DNA of 41,601 bases from Sphacelaria rigidula (taxonomy: Eukaryota > Phaeophyceae > Sphacelariales), in NCBI GenBank assembly GCA_964200075.2, contig CAXNAA020000007.1, positions 1 to 41,601 on the forward strand, in the 5' to 3' direction. The first letter of the stretch is position 1; every line of letters starts with the position of its first letter. The position numbers were made by a program, and so were the translations under genes. Below, piece after piece: positions 1 to 9,070 of this stretch. Below the pieces are notes generated by a model. The model searched no databases. It was not told the DNA's origin and was given only the letters and a program-made list of their open reading frames with translations.

Positions 1-47
1 CTCTTTTTTCGTGCAACCAAATACCCCCCCCCCTATCGTAGGATGAC

Positions 48-426
48 TCACCTGAACACCCACTTTGCTGTTATGTTGTTTACCCCTTCTGGGATATCAT
101 CACCCGAGAACGTACCGGCGGTTATATGCCCTTTCAGCTCTACACGCATAGCACCCAACCATATTTCCTTGCCTTCCGACTTTTCCATGTCTTCTACTGT
201 TACGGGGGGGCTCTTTATATATCTTACGTGAAGACCGATGGGGGAACGCGAACCAAAGTTGGGTTCTCTCTTTATTTTGTTTTCTGCCGGACGACAAAAA
301 TACTCTTGCTCTGCAAAGATCTCCTCGGTCATCATGGCCGCGCTGCCTCCCACCTCTGGTACGGCTGCTGCACCTATCCTGCACCATTCCATACAGTACG
401 GTTTCCGCTTCAGCTCTCGCCTTCAA
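48..426 (-). pseudogene. copia reverse transcriptase, first residues only
   Basis: The minus-strand frame runs through LKARAEAETVLYGMVQ (in an adjacent frame) and ends with GVNNITAKWVFR. AKWVFR(W/F)K is the hallmark of the first strand of copia reverse transcriptase. Directly after it the sequence reads TGA, followed by a run of G. The catalytic YVDD region is not in the window. The end looks like GTGAGT, which could be chance. Confidence 0.6.
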
Positions 427-1060
427 GCGGGAAAAGTATTCCTCTCTTTGCCACGCCGGGAATCCTCCAGCTCTCCTATCACCGATGCTAGCTCTTCCTG
501 ATCAGCTGCCGCTCTCGTCGCACTGAGCGTGCGGCCTGCCATTTGCGGATGCAGAGACAACTCATCGTTGAGTACAAAACGGCGTAGCTCCGTCCTCGGG
601 AGTTCGGGAGCTTCACCGCCCTCCTGGTCGTTGTGCTCGGGGGTGTCTACGGTTGCCGGCGTCAATACTGACGGGGTAGTTGATGGTGAGACTGCAGGTG
701 AGTGCGGTGCCGGCGATTCTGATGGCTGTTCTGGCGATGTTGGGCGTAGTCGGCCTCGCTGGCGGTGTTGCGGGTGCTGCTGCTGGCGGCGTTGTTGGCG
801 TTGGCGATGGTGTTGTCGGCGCCACCGACGGCGGCGGTGTAGGCGGCGACGAGCCCTGGTTATCGATGGAATCTTGAACGGGGTTCCGTAAAATCCCCCC
901 GCCTTCCCCGCCCCTGCGATGAGACGGCGAAGTCATTTCACCGCCCCCGCCATCAGCAGAGGTTCGCGGTGTGGTGTCGTCTGCTCTCCCTTCGCAGTTG
1001 GGTAGCAAGAACGACACGCGACGAGAACCGCGTGAGGAAGCGCCCACGACTGAGGTTTGC
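423..1060 (-). pseudogene. copia linker between integrase and reverse transcriptase, frameshifted
   Basis: On the minus strand this is proline, threonine and alanine-rich (many TPP, APT and PAT triplets), followed by charged sequence containing ELRRFVLNDELSL and ASVIGELEDSRRG. Copia polyproteins usually have such a low-complexity region between integrase and reverse transcriptase. At least one frame change is needed between 613 and 665. Confidence 0.5.
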
Positions 1061-1398
1061 TCCACGGACTCTCTGCCGACCGGCACTCCTTCGATGTGGT
1101 TATCCCTCGCTCCGCCGGGCGTCGGGGTCGCGTGTGCTCGTGTGTGTGTTGATCTTGGGATGGCCCGTCGTAGTCCTTTCCCTTCCGAGCATCCTGGGCA
1201 GGGTCTCATCTTGCCGCGCAGCTCCACTCCGAGCTGCTTGGCGGTCTGACGGAGTAGGTCCTCATGGACGTGCGCATGAGAACAGTGGAAATCGTTGGTA
1301 TCAACAACTCGGGGGTTAGCTGATGCCCCCGGGACAATCACAGCGCATGCTGACACGTGTTTGCCATGGCTATCAGGATCTATACGATGGGCGTACAT
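1060..1398 (-). pseudogene. copia GAG-pre-integrase zinc-binding domain
   Basis: The beginning of a 261-codon frame (613-1398) contains the DTNDFHCSHAHVHEDLLRQT segment followed by CPGCSEGKG. These are the H..H..C..C zinc ligands of the pre-integrase domain. It should be followed at once by the DDE integrase core, but the sequence changes to a threonine, proline and glycine-rich linker. The core seems to have been lost by an internal deletion. Confidence 0.7.
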
Positions 1399-2045
1399 TC
1401 AAGGAGTCGATGCTGACCGGGGATATTCAGGGTGTTGCCTGAATTTAACTCAACCCAGAAGCCGTCACTTGACCCAATGTAGGTGTGACCCGCGTTGGAG
1501 ATCCTAGTCAGTGACAACAGATGGTGACGGATACCTGGTGTGTGGTATATATTTTTCATATGTAAAACGACATCGCATCCGTCAGATCGAAAGGTGAGAC
1601 TTAAATTTCCTCTGCCTACGATCGGGTACGTACCGCCGCCCGCACACCGCAGTACTCTATCCCTGCATTTTCGATGTTCCGTCATCTTACTAGAATCTGG
1701 CGAAAAATTCGAGGTCGCCCCAGTGTCAAACACCCACGGTTCGCCCCCATCTGGCTGCTTTACACCCCCCTCCTCGATCACAAACGCCCACTCGCCTGTG
1801 ATGTCTTGGGCCTTCGTTATGTCGATGCTGGTGAACGCCTCCGCATCAGCATCCGAACAGATGGAGGCGTCGTCAACGAAGTCGCTTTCTAAGCCCATCG
1901 CCATCACCACATCCTCTCCATCCCCAGTCTTCGGGCAGTTGAGAAGCTGATGCCCTCTCTTGCCGCACTTGCCGCAGTACCTGTCCGGACATTCCCTCGA
2001 CCGATGTGTTGTCATTTTCTGACAGATGTGGCATCGCCACGTCAT
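1380..2045 (-). pseudogene. copia gag zinc knuckle plus aspartic protease
   Basis: The start of this frame carries two cysteine/histidine clusters; the second, CGKCGKRGHQLLNC, is the CX2CX4HX4C nucleocapsid knuckle. Next comes WVFDTGATSNFSPD, whose DTGA is the active-site motif of retropepsin-like copia proteases. The strand-loop pattern GRGNLSLTF and the LLSLTRISNAGH motif before pre-integrase are also typical. The frame breaks at about 1390, where the pre-integrase continues in a different frame. Confidence 0.8.
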
Positions 2046-2158
2046 CGCAGCTCCCGATTGGTTCTTTGACGGTGAAGTCGGCCACTGGCTGTTTTGCCCT
2101 GGTCCCCGTCGCCACCGCGATCTGGATACTGATTTTCCCCCGGTTTTCCTTTATGGCG

Positions 2159-2749
2159 TTAATCGTTAGGTTTTCCGGACTGGCCCTTGGCAGCAAGGGC
2201 CTGGTCGCCTGAAAAAGTCTTCTTCCCCTTGGCGAGTTCCTGCTTAAAAAGTGCCGATTCGAAACGTTTTCGAATCGACTCCACCACTGTTTCCCTCGTG
2301 AGTGGGCCCTCCCGCTCCTCCAGCGCCTGCTTCTGAAAGTTATACTCCGTGGAGAAGGCATTGACCAATTTGAGGAGGGTTTGAGTCTCCGTCAGGTTGA
2401 TGCTGGTGTCATACGATTTCAACTGCCTTGCCAATTCTTCCATCTCGATCACTTTTTTAATCAGTTCATCACGAACGCCAACCTTCACATGATCATACTT
2501 GTCCAGCAGTGCTAATCTAGCTTCGTTGGTCTTGGGGCTGTAGAAGTCGTCCAATTCACGCATCATAGCTGCAGAAGAAGGAATTTGGAACAGAATATCT
2601 CGATCCTGCCTGTGGTCCAGACTCGCCACCAACATCTGTCTTGCTCTAATGTTTGCGGTTACAATGTATTGACCGTGCCTTGCCTCTAGGAAACGCACGG
2701 GCAATTCTGTGTTCCCAACCTCCACGTCGTCCGAACTATCGTCCGACAT
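2159..2749 (-). pseudogene. copia gag, N-terminal part
   Basis: The 196-codon frame begins at an ATG after an acidic start (MSDDSSDDVEVG). It has the helical, charged composition of copia Gag (UBN2-like), with a tail rich in K and G. The segment around RFESALFKQELAKGKK resembles the part of Gag just before the zinc knuckle. The frame ends at 2159, before the knuckle, and the knuckle continues in another frame. A frameshift has therefore split gag. Confidence 0.7.
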
Positions 2750-2940
2750 GGTGAATATCCAACCAACTCCCTCGCTCCTCGCGAAATTTATTTGCTCGTG
2801 TTTGTACTGAGCTATCGGCCAGGTGATCTTGTGTTGCTGAGCTGTATTGCACTAAATTGACTGCTGAACTGGCTCATCATGTTCTCAAGTTGAGCTGTCA
2901 GTCCACCTGTCCTGTCGACAGGAGAGGAAGCAGCATCATC

Positions 2941-2947
2941 GCTACCA
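2941..2947 (-). other. Possible tRNA primer-binding site of the copia element
   Basis: The minus strand reads TGGTAGC upstream of gag. This matches the complement of a CCA-ended initiator-tRNA-like 3' end over about seven bases, at about 190 bases from the gag ATG. The match is short. The LTR edge could not be fixed, because the partner LTR is outside the window. Confidence 0.25.
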
Positions 2948-2949
2948 GC

Positions 2950-3684
2950 CATACTTGCCCAATCGATTGATCACTAGTGTATTCCTTGGCTCAGGCACAG
3001 GGTGCATGGTTTATATCTTTTATTAGAGAGCACCCAAGTGATGCTATAACTCGGGAGAGTATGGAAGAGGGGGGAGAAGCCGACGAGTGGTCGGCTGGGG
3101 GCTGCGTGTACGGAGCGGCAGCTGTACTGTGCCCCATTTGCACACAATTGACTGCCAGAACTCGTACGTCACCCCGATCCCCTGTTCTACGTCGATCCAG
3201 TATGACAGGGTGTATCTGAGTCACTCGAACAATATGCTGCTGCTGTGGCTGTTGGGCCCACAACTCTTCTCTTGGCAGCGCTCAGCACAGCAACCTATAC
3301 GCGCACCCAAAGTTATCTCTCTGTAAGAACGACCAAGCTCTGTAGCAAAAGACGAGCGCCCAAGTGGTTTGGGCAGATTATGGGTCACAAGTGTTCGTAA
3401 CACGTACTCACCACGCGCCATTTGGCATCAGGGTTCCTAGATGTACCGCAAGATAGATGCTATGATTTTGTGTGATATAGTCCCAAAGCGCAAGGGTTTC
3501 GACAGTAAGGGTATCGTACCGTCATTGTGATTTCAAGCATCTCGAAGTGCTCCAGGTGTCTTGTGCATTCGAGCCCTACTGATGGTTCATTACACTGCGA
3601 GACACGAACTACAGAAACACAGACAAACACGGACCTCGCGCGTAAGTTTGACAGCAATAGAGTGCTACATCCATTCATCCTTAG
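2950..3684. other. Probable LTR remnant and unassigned sequence
   Basis: This stretch should hold the 5' LTR of the minus-strand copia element. I could not find both ends, since only one LTR is in view. The part 2985-3090 looks AT-richer and promoter-like. Frames here are short and resemble nothing I know. An upstream exon of the giant gene may lie here, but no splice-bounded candidate convinced me. Confidence 0.3.
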
Positions 3685-3893
3685 GTATTTTATACATGAG
3701 CATCCGCTTTCAAATCACCAGGCACTCCGTAAGCCAACGTGATGGCTCCGAAAGAACGATAGGCGAGCTGCGGGGACAACTCGTTCTCAGCCTTGCGGCT
3801 GGTAGTCACACGGCAGCACTTCAGTGGAAAGCGGATGGCAAAAATGGCACGGTACCCTGGTACTCGCTTAGTGGCATCGGTGGTTTTTTTCAG
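3685..3893 (+). CDS. Giant gene exon: beta-rich segment before the cadherin-like repeats
   Basis: It encodes LVLSLAAGSHTAALQWKADG followed by GTVPWYSLSGIGGFFQ. The donor is CAG|GTAGGA at 3894, phase 0, and it joins in frame to the exon at 4445. The acceptor is uncertain: TTAG at 3684 or CCAG at 3721 both keep this frame open. I do not recognise the fold beyond a beta-sandwich-like pattern. Confidence 0.6.
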
Positions 3894-4444
3894 GTAGGAG
3901 AGGGTGGAACGAGCCAGAACGTCTTGAAAAGCGCACGGGTTAATTGTATGAACGAGTTCGGTCGTCCTGAAATTGGTCGCGTTTCTCCTCTGCGTCACCC
4001 CGCAGTACTACATTAATTTCAGAGGTTATCGTATTTTGGAGCATACAGTTCGCCTTTTAGATCCAAGGTCATCATGTAGCCCCGCATCAGAATGTTTTTG
4101 GCTACCGTCAAGTATCCCGCCCTGGCCTCATGTTGCATCAGCGCAAAAGACTTGTATGAAAACATCGCAATTTGGTGTGTGAAGTGATTTTTATTTTGCT
4201 AGAAACTGTTGGCCCTCTGGGGTAGTCTGTATTGATGCATGTACTTATACGAAGATGAGACACGCGTCAACTGGCAGCAAGTGACAAAAGAGTTGTTACT
4301 TATGCTGTGTAGATCATCCTCCCGAGTATGAGCAGCGCGAGGTCCATCCCGGCTCAGCTGTCTCCGCAGTTTCCCCCAATCATGGGTGTCCCTGCGTGTT
4401 TGAAAGATAATATCTCCGTTGCATAACTTCTCAACCATTTCCAG

Positions 4445-4770
4445 GGAGGCGAAGAGCTCCTGGTTCTCGTAAATGCCGAGAACAATGAACCAGAAGTGGT
4501 GCTTCCGTCTGGTCCGATAGCCATCAATGAAGACGAAGAACTTCACATCACCGGCATACGAGTAGCAGACATCGATATAGAAGTATCTGCCAACTATCAG
4601 CTTGCCGTCAGACTGTCAGTCCAGCAAGGTGTCTTGACTCTCAACACCAGTGACGACCTGTCCTTCAGTGTCGGAGATGGCGTCGAGGACGAGTTGATGT
4701 ACTTCCATGGTCCTGCGGCAAGCGTTTTCGATGCCCTGGGCAAGATAACCTATCGTGGGCATCTGAATTG
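4445..4770 (+). CDS. Giant gene exon: cadherin-like repeat 1
   Basis: The acceptor is TTTCCAG and the donor GTGAGC. It starts with GGEELLVLVNAENNEPEV and continues with NEDEELHITGIRVADIDI, then a GVLTLN...LSFSVGDGVEDELMYFHG block. The pattern 'E-D-x-x-L-x-I-x-G-I-x-V-x-D-x-D' followed by 'G-x-L-x-F-x-x-G-x-G-x-x-D-x-x-M-x-F' matches the cadherin-like tandem repeats of large bacterial adhesins. The last codon is split and is completed by the exon at 4931. Confidence 0.8.
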
Positions 4771-4930
4771 GTGAGCCAATGGTATGGACGGTTGATTGGT
4801 CCGGCGACTACCATGCCAACACACACGAGTGCGTCTCAAGACGGATCTCATAGCGTTTGCAATGCCTCAGGTCCGATCCGCGCACAGTAATGTATCATTG
4901 AGTAGACGCTCGTCCACGATGTCCTTCCAG

Positions 4931-4970
4931 GTATGGAAACGACACGCTGACTCTAACGGCTAACGATCAG
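4931..4970 (+). CDS. Giant gene exon: end of cadherin-like repeat 1
   Basis: A 40-base exon after a TTCCAG acceptor. Joined to the previous exon it reads WYGNDTLTLTANDQ, which is exactly the 'G-N-D-T-L-T-L-x-A-N-D' close of such repeats. The exon ends in phase 0 at 4970, but the next bases are ATGTAC and not GT. Using the GT at 4973 would break the frame. Confidence 0.7.
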
Positions 4971-5203
4971 ATGTACCTCGGATCGGGGGAATCCAAGTCT
5001 GATACGAAGCAGGTAAGGGAATATCACAGAGACGAATTGGATCTACCCAATGCTGCGTGAAATGGAGTCGGCGGACAAACCGCGTAGGGCTGCCGTTCTT
5101 GGTGCTGCTTTGCTTGAAGGCATTGCTAAATGGCTCCGTCGTAGCATCGATATCACTGTAGAGACGGAATCCCACCCAACCTGCAAGTAATCTGTTTCCA
5201 CAG

Positions 5204-5404
5204 GTTGACATAATCGTGGTGTCAGTTCCAGACAGTCCGGAGATCACTCTTCCGGCAAATCCTACCGTGGTGGAAGATAATCACTTGCCTATAAGAGGGT
5301 TGGGGATGTACGATGCCGACGTGTCAAGACCTGGTGATGAGAGCCTTTCCTTCACCATATGGCTTGAAGCCGTAGTGGGACGAATTTCACTGAACAACTC
5401 GGCG
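5204..5404 (+). CDS. Giant gene exon: cadherin-like repeat 2, first half
   Basis: The acceptor is CCACAG and the donor GTGAGT, both in phase 0. It encodes VDIIVVSVPDSPEITLPANP, then VVEDNHLPIRGLGMYDADVS and LEAVVGRISLNNSA. It repeats the plan of repeat 1 (a PDSPEI linker, an ED-L-I-G-L motif, a D-A-D turn) and stops before the G-L-x-F strand, which lies in the next exon. Confidence 0.8.
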
Positions 5405-5565
5405 GTGAGTTTGTTTTTCAGAATCTATTTTCAATACTACATTCGCTTAGCTTGGATCTTTTTGAGGTACTTTTCGTACATTGTTCGACAGTGCTTCCAA
5501 ACGGTTTGGCACTGCCCTCTTCTTAGTGTGCGTTCGTCTCCGCCCCCATCGTCGATCCGCACTAG

Positions 5566-5748
5566 GGGTTGATTTTCAGTCGCGGAAACGGATCAAATGA
5601 CCGCGCCATGGTCTTTACAGGAAACTTATCGAGTATCAACACAGCTGTCGGTCTTCTCACCTACACGCCACACCTGAACTTCAACAGCGTGCAACACGTG
5701 GAAGCGCTTACAGTTGCAATATGGCAAGTGGCATCCAGTGAAACCAAG
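5566..5748 (+). CDS. Giant gene exon: cadherin-like repeat 2, second half
   Basis: The start is set by frame: the CACTAG acceptor at 5565 gives GLIFSRGNGSNDRAMVFTG in phase 0, matching the G-L-x-F-x-x-G-x-G-x-x-D-x-x-M pattern of repeat 1. The nearby TTTTCAG at 5579 would hit a stop after six codons. The exon continues with INTAVGLLTYTPHLNFNS and ends AAG|GTGCGA. Confidence 0.8.
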
Positions 5749-6184
5749 GTGCGAACGTGGCCCAAATGAAGTATCTGTGCTTGTCCTCAGGCACCCTCAC
5801 TAACCGTCAAGTGGTAGATTGTCCCCGAATATTTTTCATAAGGGCGCCTTCGCGCTTGCCTGTCGTGGTATGTACTGAAGTATGGAGTGTTGGGTGGTAG
5901 ACCTCCCCTCTTTGTACATGAAATACTTACTCTTGATTCCAGACAGTATTACACAACGTACAGTACGGGATGGAGGCTATTTATGCAAGGGTGGCGGCTG
6001 GCTGATAAAAAAACAGAACCTATTTGATCGTCCACGAAATCAATACTTCATTCCGATGACTCAAGTAGGTGATGCAGTAGGTTGAATACAGTAGGTCAAA
6101 CCACGGATGTGCGGTTGACCAAATTAAACATGGATAATTTTACGTCTTGAGGTTCGTGTTTCCGTTCCGGTGTTGGCATCGTAG
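5749..6184 (+). other. Intron of the giant gene
   Basis: A GTGCGA donor and a GTAG acceptor flank 436 bases. A 67-codon open frame inside (5882-6085) has no domain-like pattern and does not fit the phases. Nothing else was seen. Confidence 0.6.
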
Positions 6185-6415
6185 GTCCAGCAAGTGCTCC
6201 CTGTAACGGTGGATGCTGTCAATGATTCTCCGAGGATCGTTGTGCCACATCATCGCCTCTTGAAGTTTGGCGATTTCGAGGTTTTGAGCGGACTCTCAAC
6301 TACCCGACTTTTGCCAGCGACAACCGAGGGCAACCTCACGGTATTAATATCGACAGACACCGCCCCAGGGCGGGTGATACTACGTGGCACAGGCTCGAGC
6401 AACGACATCATCGAG
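6185..6415 (+). CDS. Giant gene exon: cadherin-like repeat 3, first half
   Basis: A 77-codon exon in phase 0 at both ends, with a GAG|GTAAAG donor. It encodes VTVDAVNDSPRIVVP, the 'V-x-A-V-N-D-x-P' linker typical between such repeats, then TEGNLTVLISTDTAPGRVIL and ends at GSSNDIIE. It follows on from the previous exon without a frame change. Confidence 0.8.
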
Positions 6416-6845
6416 GTAAAGGTGTTTCGAACCCGGGTCAAGCTATTTTGCCAATACAGCATAGTAGCTTTCTCACCCGTGAGGCCAGGCTTAACGTAGG
6501 TTAGAACGGGCGCTCACTGACCACGCCAAATTGCGGTAATGTTATGTGACTCACCAATGCTACACTCTGCGTGCATAAAACGCATGGATGCGCACACATA
6601 CAGGCGTACGTTTTGAGGACGGACAGAGACGAGCTACTACGCATCAAGTCGCCGATCTTCCAAGCAAGTAGAATCGCCTTATTGAATGGAAGCACAGAAA
6701 TGACACAGGAACTTTCCTAGCCGAGTTTAAGTGATCATCGCTGCAAAGTGCGCTACAGAATCTACTGGCAGCCCGACCCGCGAATCGTTTCCCTTGACTC
6801 TCACTAACGGGCGATGTTATCATTGTTATTGCATCCTTGCTGAAG
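6416..6845 (+). other. Intron of the giant gene
   Basis: 430 bases between a GTAAAG donor and a TGCTGAAG acceptor that follows a pyrimidine-rich stretch. No repeat or hidden exon was recognised. Confidence 0.55.
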
Positions 6846-6977
6846 GGGGTAACAGACGCAGTTTCCGGGATGGAGATAATACTCGAGGGTAGCGCCGAGG
6901 AAGTGACGACTCAGCTTGAGCGATCGGAGCTACTCTACATTCGCAGTCCAGGATACAGTGGTGCCGATACGATCCAG
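6846..6977 (+). CDS. Giant gene exon: cadherin-like repeat 3, second half
   Basis: It encodes GVTDAVSGMEIILEGSAEEV, then LLYIRSPGYSGADTIQ, the 'Y-x-x-x-P-x-Y-x-G-x-D-T-I' close of a cadherin-like repeat. It is in phase 0 at both ends, with a CAG|GTACCA donor at 6978. The start at 6846 is the acceptor that keeps the phase. Confidence 0.75.
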
Positions 6978-7257
6978 GTACCAGTAGTAACAGAGTCTGC
7001 TTTGCTACTACGCGACCTCAAGTCGGCGCTTAGCTCGGCATTTAATCCTACATACGCAATAGTGGGTCACTCTTGTTTTTTTGGATGACGTAGACGGCAG
7101 CGTATTCCCGCGATTGATTAGATTGTTTAGGGCTATATCGCCATCCTCTTGCTCTAGTTCAATCTCTTACGCACTCTTGGAAGCACATGTACATTCCAGA
7201 AACCATGCGTCGAAAACACCTGGGTTCGTGGCACGTTACTGTCTTCATCCGTCTTAG

Positions 7258-8762
7258 GGGCTTGTTATCGTAGTGAATACACGGAGTTACAGTACACCGT
7301 GTGGTACAGCTTGACATTCGTATTTTGTGGACAGCCCGGGTAAAGGAGATGATTGTCCTTTACATACCAATGCTGTTGCGACGATTCTCGAGGTGCAGGT
7401 CAGGGTTAAGGACGGAACAGCTGCCGGTTCGGAGCACTCTATTTTCGAGGTTTCCTTCCTTTACACGAGCGAAGGCCACAGCAAATTTCAGCCTCCGACG
7501 ATCGTATCGATCAAGCCCAATCAGATAAGCTCTAGCGGAGGAGATATGGTTAAAGTTGTTGGTACATCGTTGGATTCATTGTTCAATGCTTCAACAATTC
7601 ATGTACAGTTTGGATCCGGGGAGTCAGCGATCGGTGAGATCGTGAGCGACACAGAGATAATATTCAAAGCTCCGCCTTTCTTGCCGAGGAGCCCCTCGGC
7701 AGAGGGCACTCACGGGTATTTTGTATTGGTACGAGTTACCAACCTTGTGGACTTTTGGAGTAATGCAGTTCAGCTGTTTGTTGAACCTTCAGCCGCGGTG
7801 TTTTCTATATTCCCGGATGCCGGTCCCGCGTGTGGAGGAACAACTGTGTCAGTTGAAGGAAAAGGGTTTGCGCCTTCAGTCTCTCTGGCATGCATATTTG
7901 GCAAAGGGGAAGACGCCGTTACAGTCCATGCTGACTGGCGTAGTCCTCAAGTGGTGCAATGCGTTGCACCGCCTTGGCCACTCTCACGTGAGGAAGAAGA
8001 GGTGGTCGTTCCACTCGCTGTGGCCAACAGTGAGGCAACATCGCCGTTTTTCTTCCGATTCACGGCGCCAGTTGTCGTTACGACGATCTCACCAGCAACT
8101 GGTCCTGCGGAGAGTGGAGCCAATGTAAGCGTTAATGGCGTCAACTTCAACCGATACGACCTCGCGTGTGTCGTAGGGAGCAACGAGGTACCAGCTATAG
8201 TTGAAAGTGACAACCTTCTGCGGTGTATCCTTCCACCGGGTGGTGTACCACCCCAGCGTTACTTCAAGATTGAGGTGGTGGCGAACAGGAAGTATGCAAT
8301 TGCCGGAGTCGATGCGACTAACACATCAAATCAAAGCTTGGATGCTGTGGGCGAAACCCACGAAAAATCTGGCTCAACGTCGGTGGTACTTCCGCTAGTG
8401 CGTGGCCACCAATATTGGCTGGATCAAACGGATGAGTCGAACCTCGATCATCCTATTGCCCTCTCCCCCAGCCCTGAGGGAACAAGTGCAGCTGGCGCAG
8501 AAATGTGGACCAAGGGGGTCCAACACCTTTCGTCGCTAACTCCCTCGGCGCCCTACAAAAAATCCAAGGGCTCGACAGGGGCCGGTGTGCTTAGCTTCAC
8601 CGTTCCGTTGGATGCTCCAGATGTATTATACTTGGTTTCTGATAAACATGCGGTTATCCACAGTGACGTTCAGGCGGTCATCACGGATGGAGTCGTCAAC
8701 ACCTCAATTACGGTTGTGGCGGCTTTTGGCTCGTTTTGCGACCCTCAACCAAGTCCGTTCAG
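7258..8762 (+). CDS. Giant gene exon: IPT/TIG units 1-3 and cupredoxin-like insert
   Basis: After a CTTAG acceptor in the right phase the exon reads GLVIVVNTRSYSTPCGTA and then meets an in-frame TGA at 7312-7314. The same frame then stays open to 8811. It holds three IPT/TIG units with cores starting near 7507 (IKPNQISSSGG), 7807 (IFPDAGPACGG) and 8086 (ISPATGPAESG). Unit 3 is followed by a domain of about 100 residues with LDQTDESNLDHPI and LDAPDVLYLVSDKH. The donor is CAG|GTGTGT at 8763, phase 2. Either the TGA is a nonsense change or base error, or a micro-intron was missed. Confidence 0.8.
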
Positions 8763-9070
8763 GTGTGTAAGGTCGGTGCCTAAACGTAATAGGGGGTCGC
8801 GCTATCTGTAGGATGAAGTAGAGGTTTAAAGCCCTACTTTCTTTATCCAGTGGAACCTTGTTTTAATGGGATGCTTTTGGACGCTCTAAATTCACGCCAT
8901 CGCCTATGCAAGTTACCAGGGGATACAGGTACACGATGGATGGAGCTACCAATATCCGCTTTTTAAACCTTTCTATCTCTTTTGAGATGTGTTTTGCACG
9001 TAGTCTGCTATGAAGCCTCACAGTATGTAGCCGCACGCTCCGTCCTCCTTCCTATGTTTGTAACGTGCAG
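8763..9070 (+). other. Intron of the giant gene
   Basis: About 308 bases. The acceptor is either GTGCAG at 9070 or TACAG at 9076; both give the correct phase. No other feature was seen. Confidence 0.6.

Larger units (their letters stand above)
1..2950 (-). mobile_element. Degenerate Ty1/copia-type LTR retrotransposon (internal part)
   Basis: Read on the minus strand, this stretch gives, in order, a gag-like coiled region, a CCHC zinc knuckle, an aspartic protease with a DTGA motif, a GAG-pre-integrase domain, a proline-rich linker, and the start of a reverse transcriptase with AKWVFR. This protease, integrase, reverse transcriptase order defines Ty1/copia. Frames change between gag and the knuckle (about 2050-2160), between protease and pre-integrase (about 1390), and in the linker. 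The catalytic integrase core is absent, and the reverse transcriptase stops at the window edge. The copy is therefore dead. It lies head-to-head with the giant gene and may sit in an upstream intron or next to it. Confidence 0.85.

Noticed and set aside
5882-6085. 67-codon frame in the intron between cadherin-like repeats 2 and 3
   Set aside because: The flanking exons join directly in phase 0 and restore the repeat; the frame has no repeat pattern.
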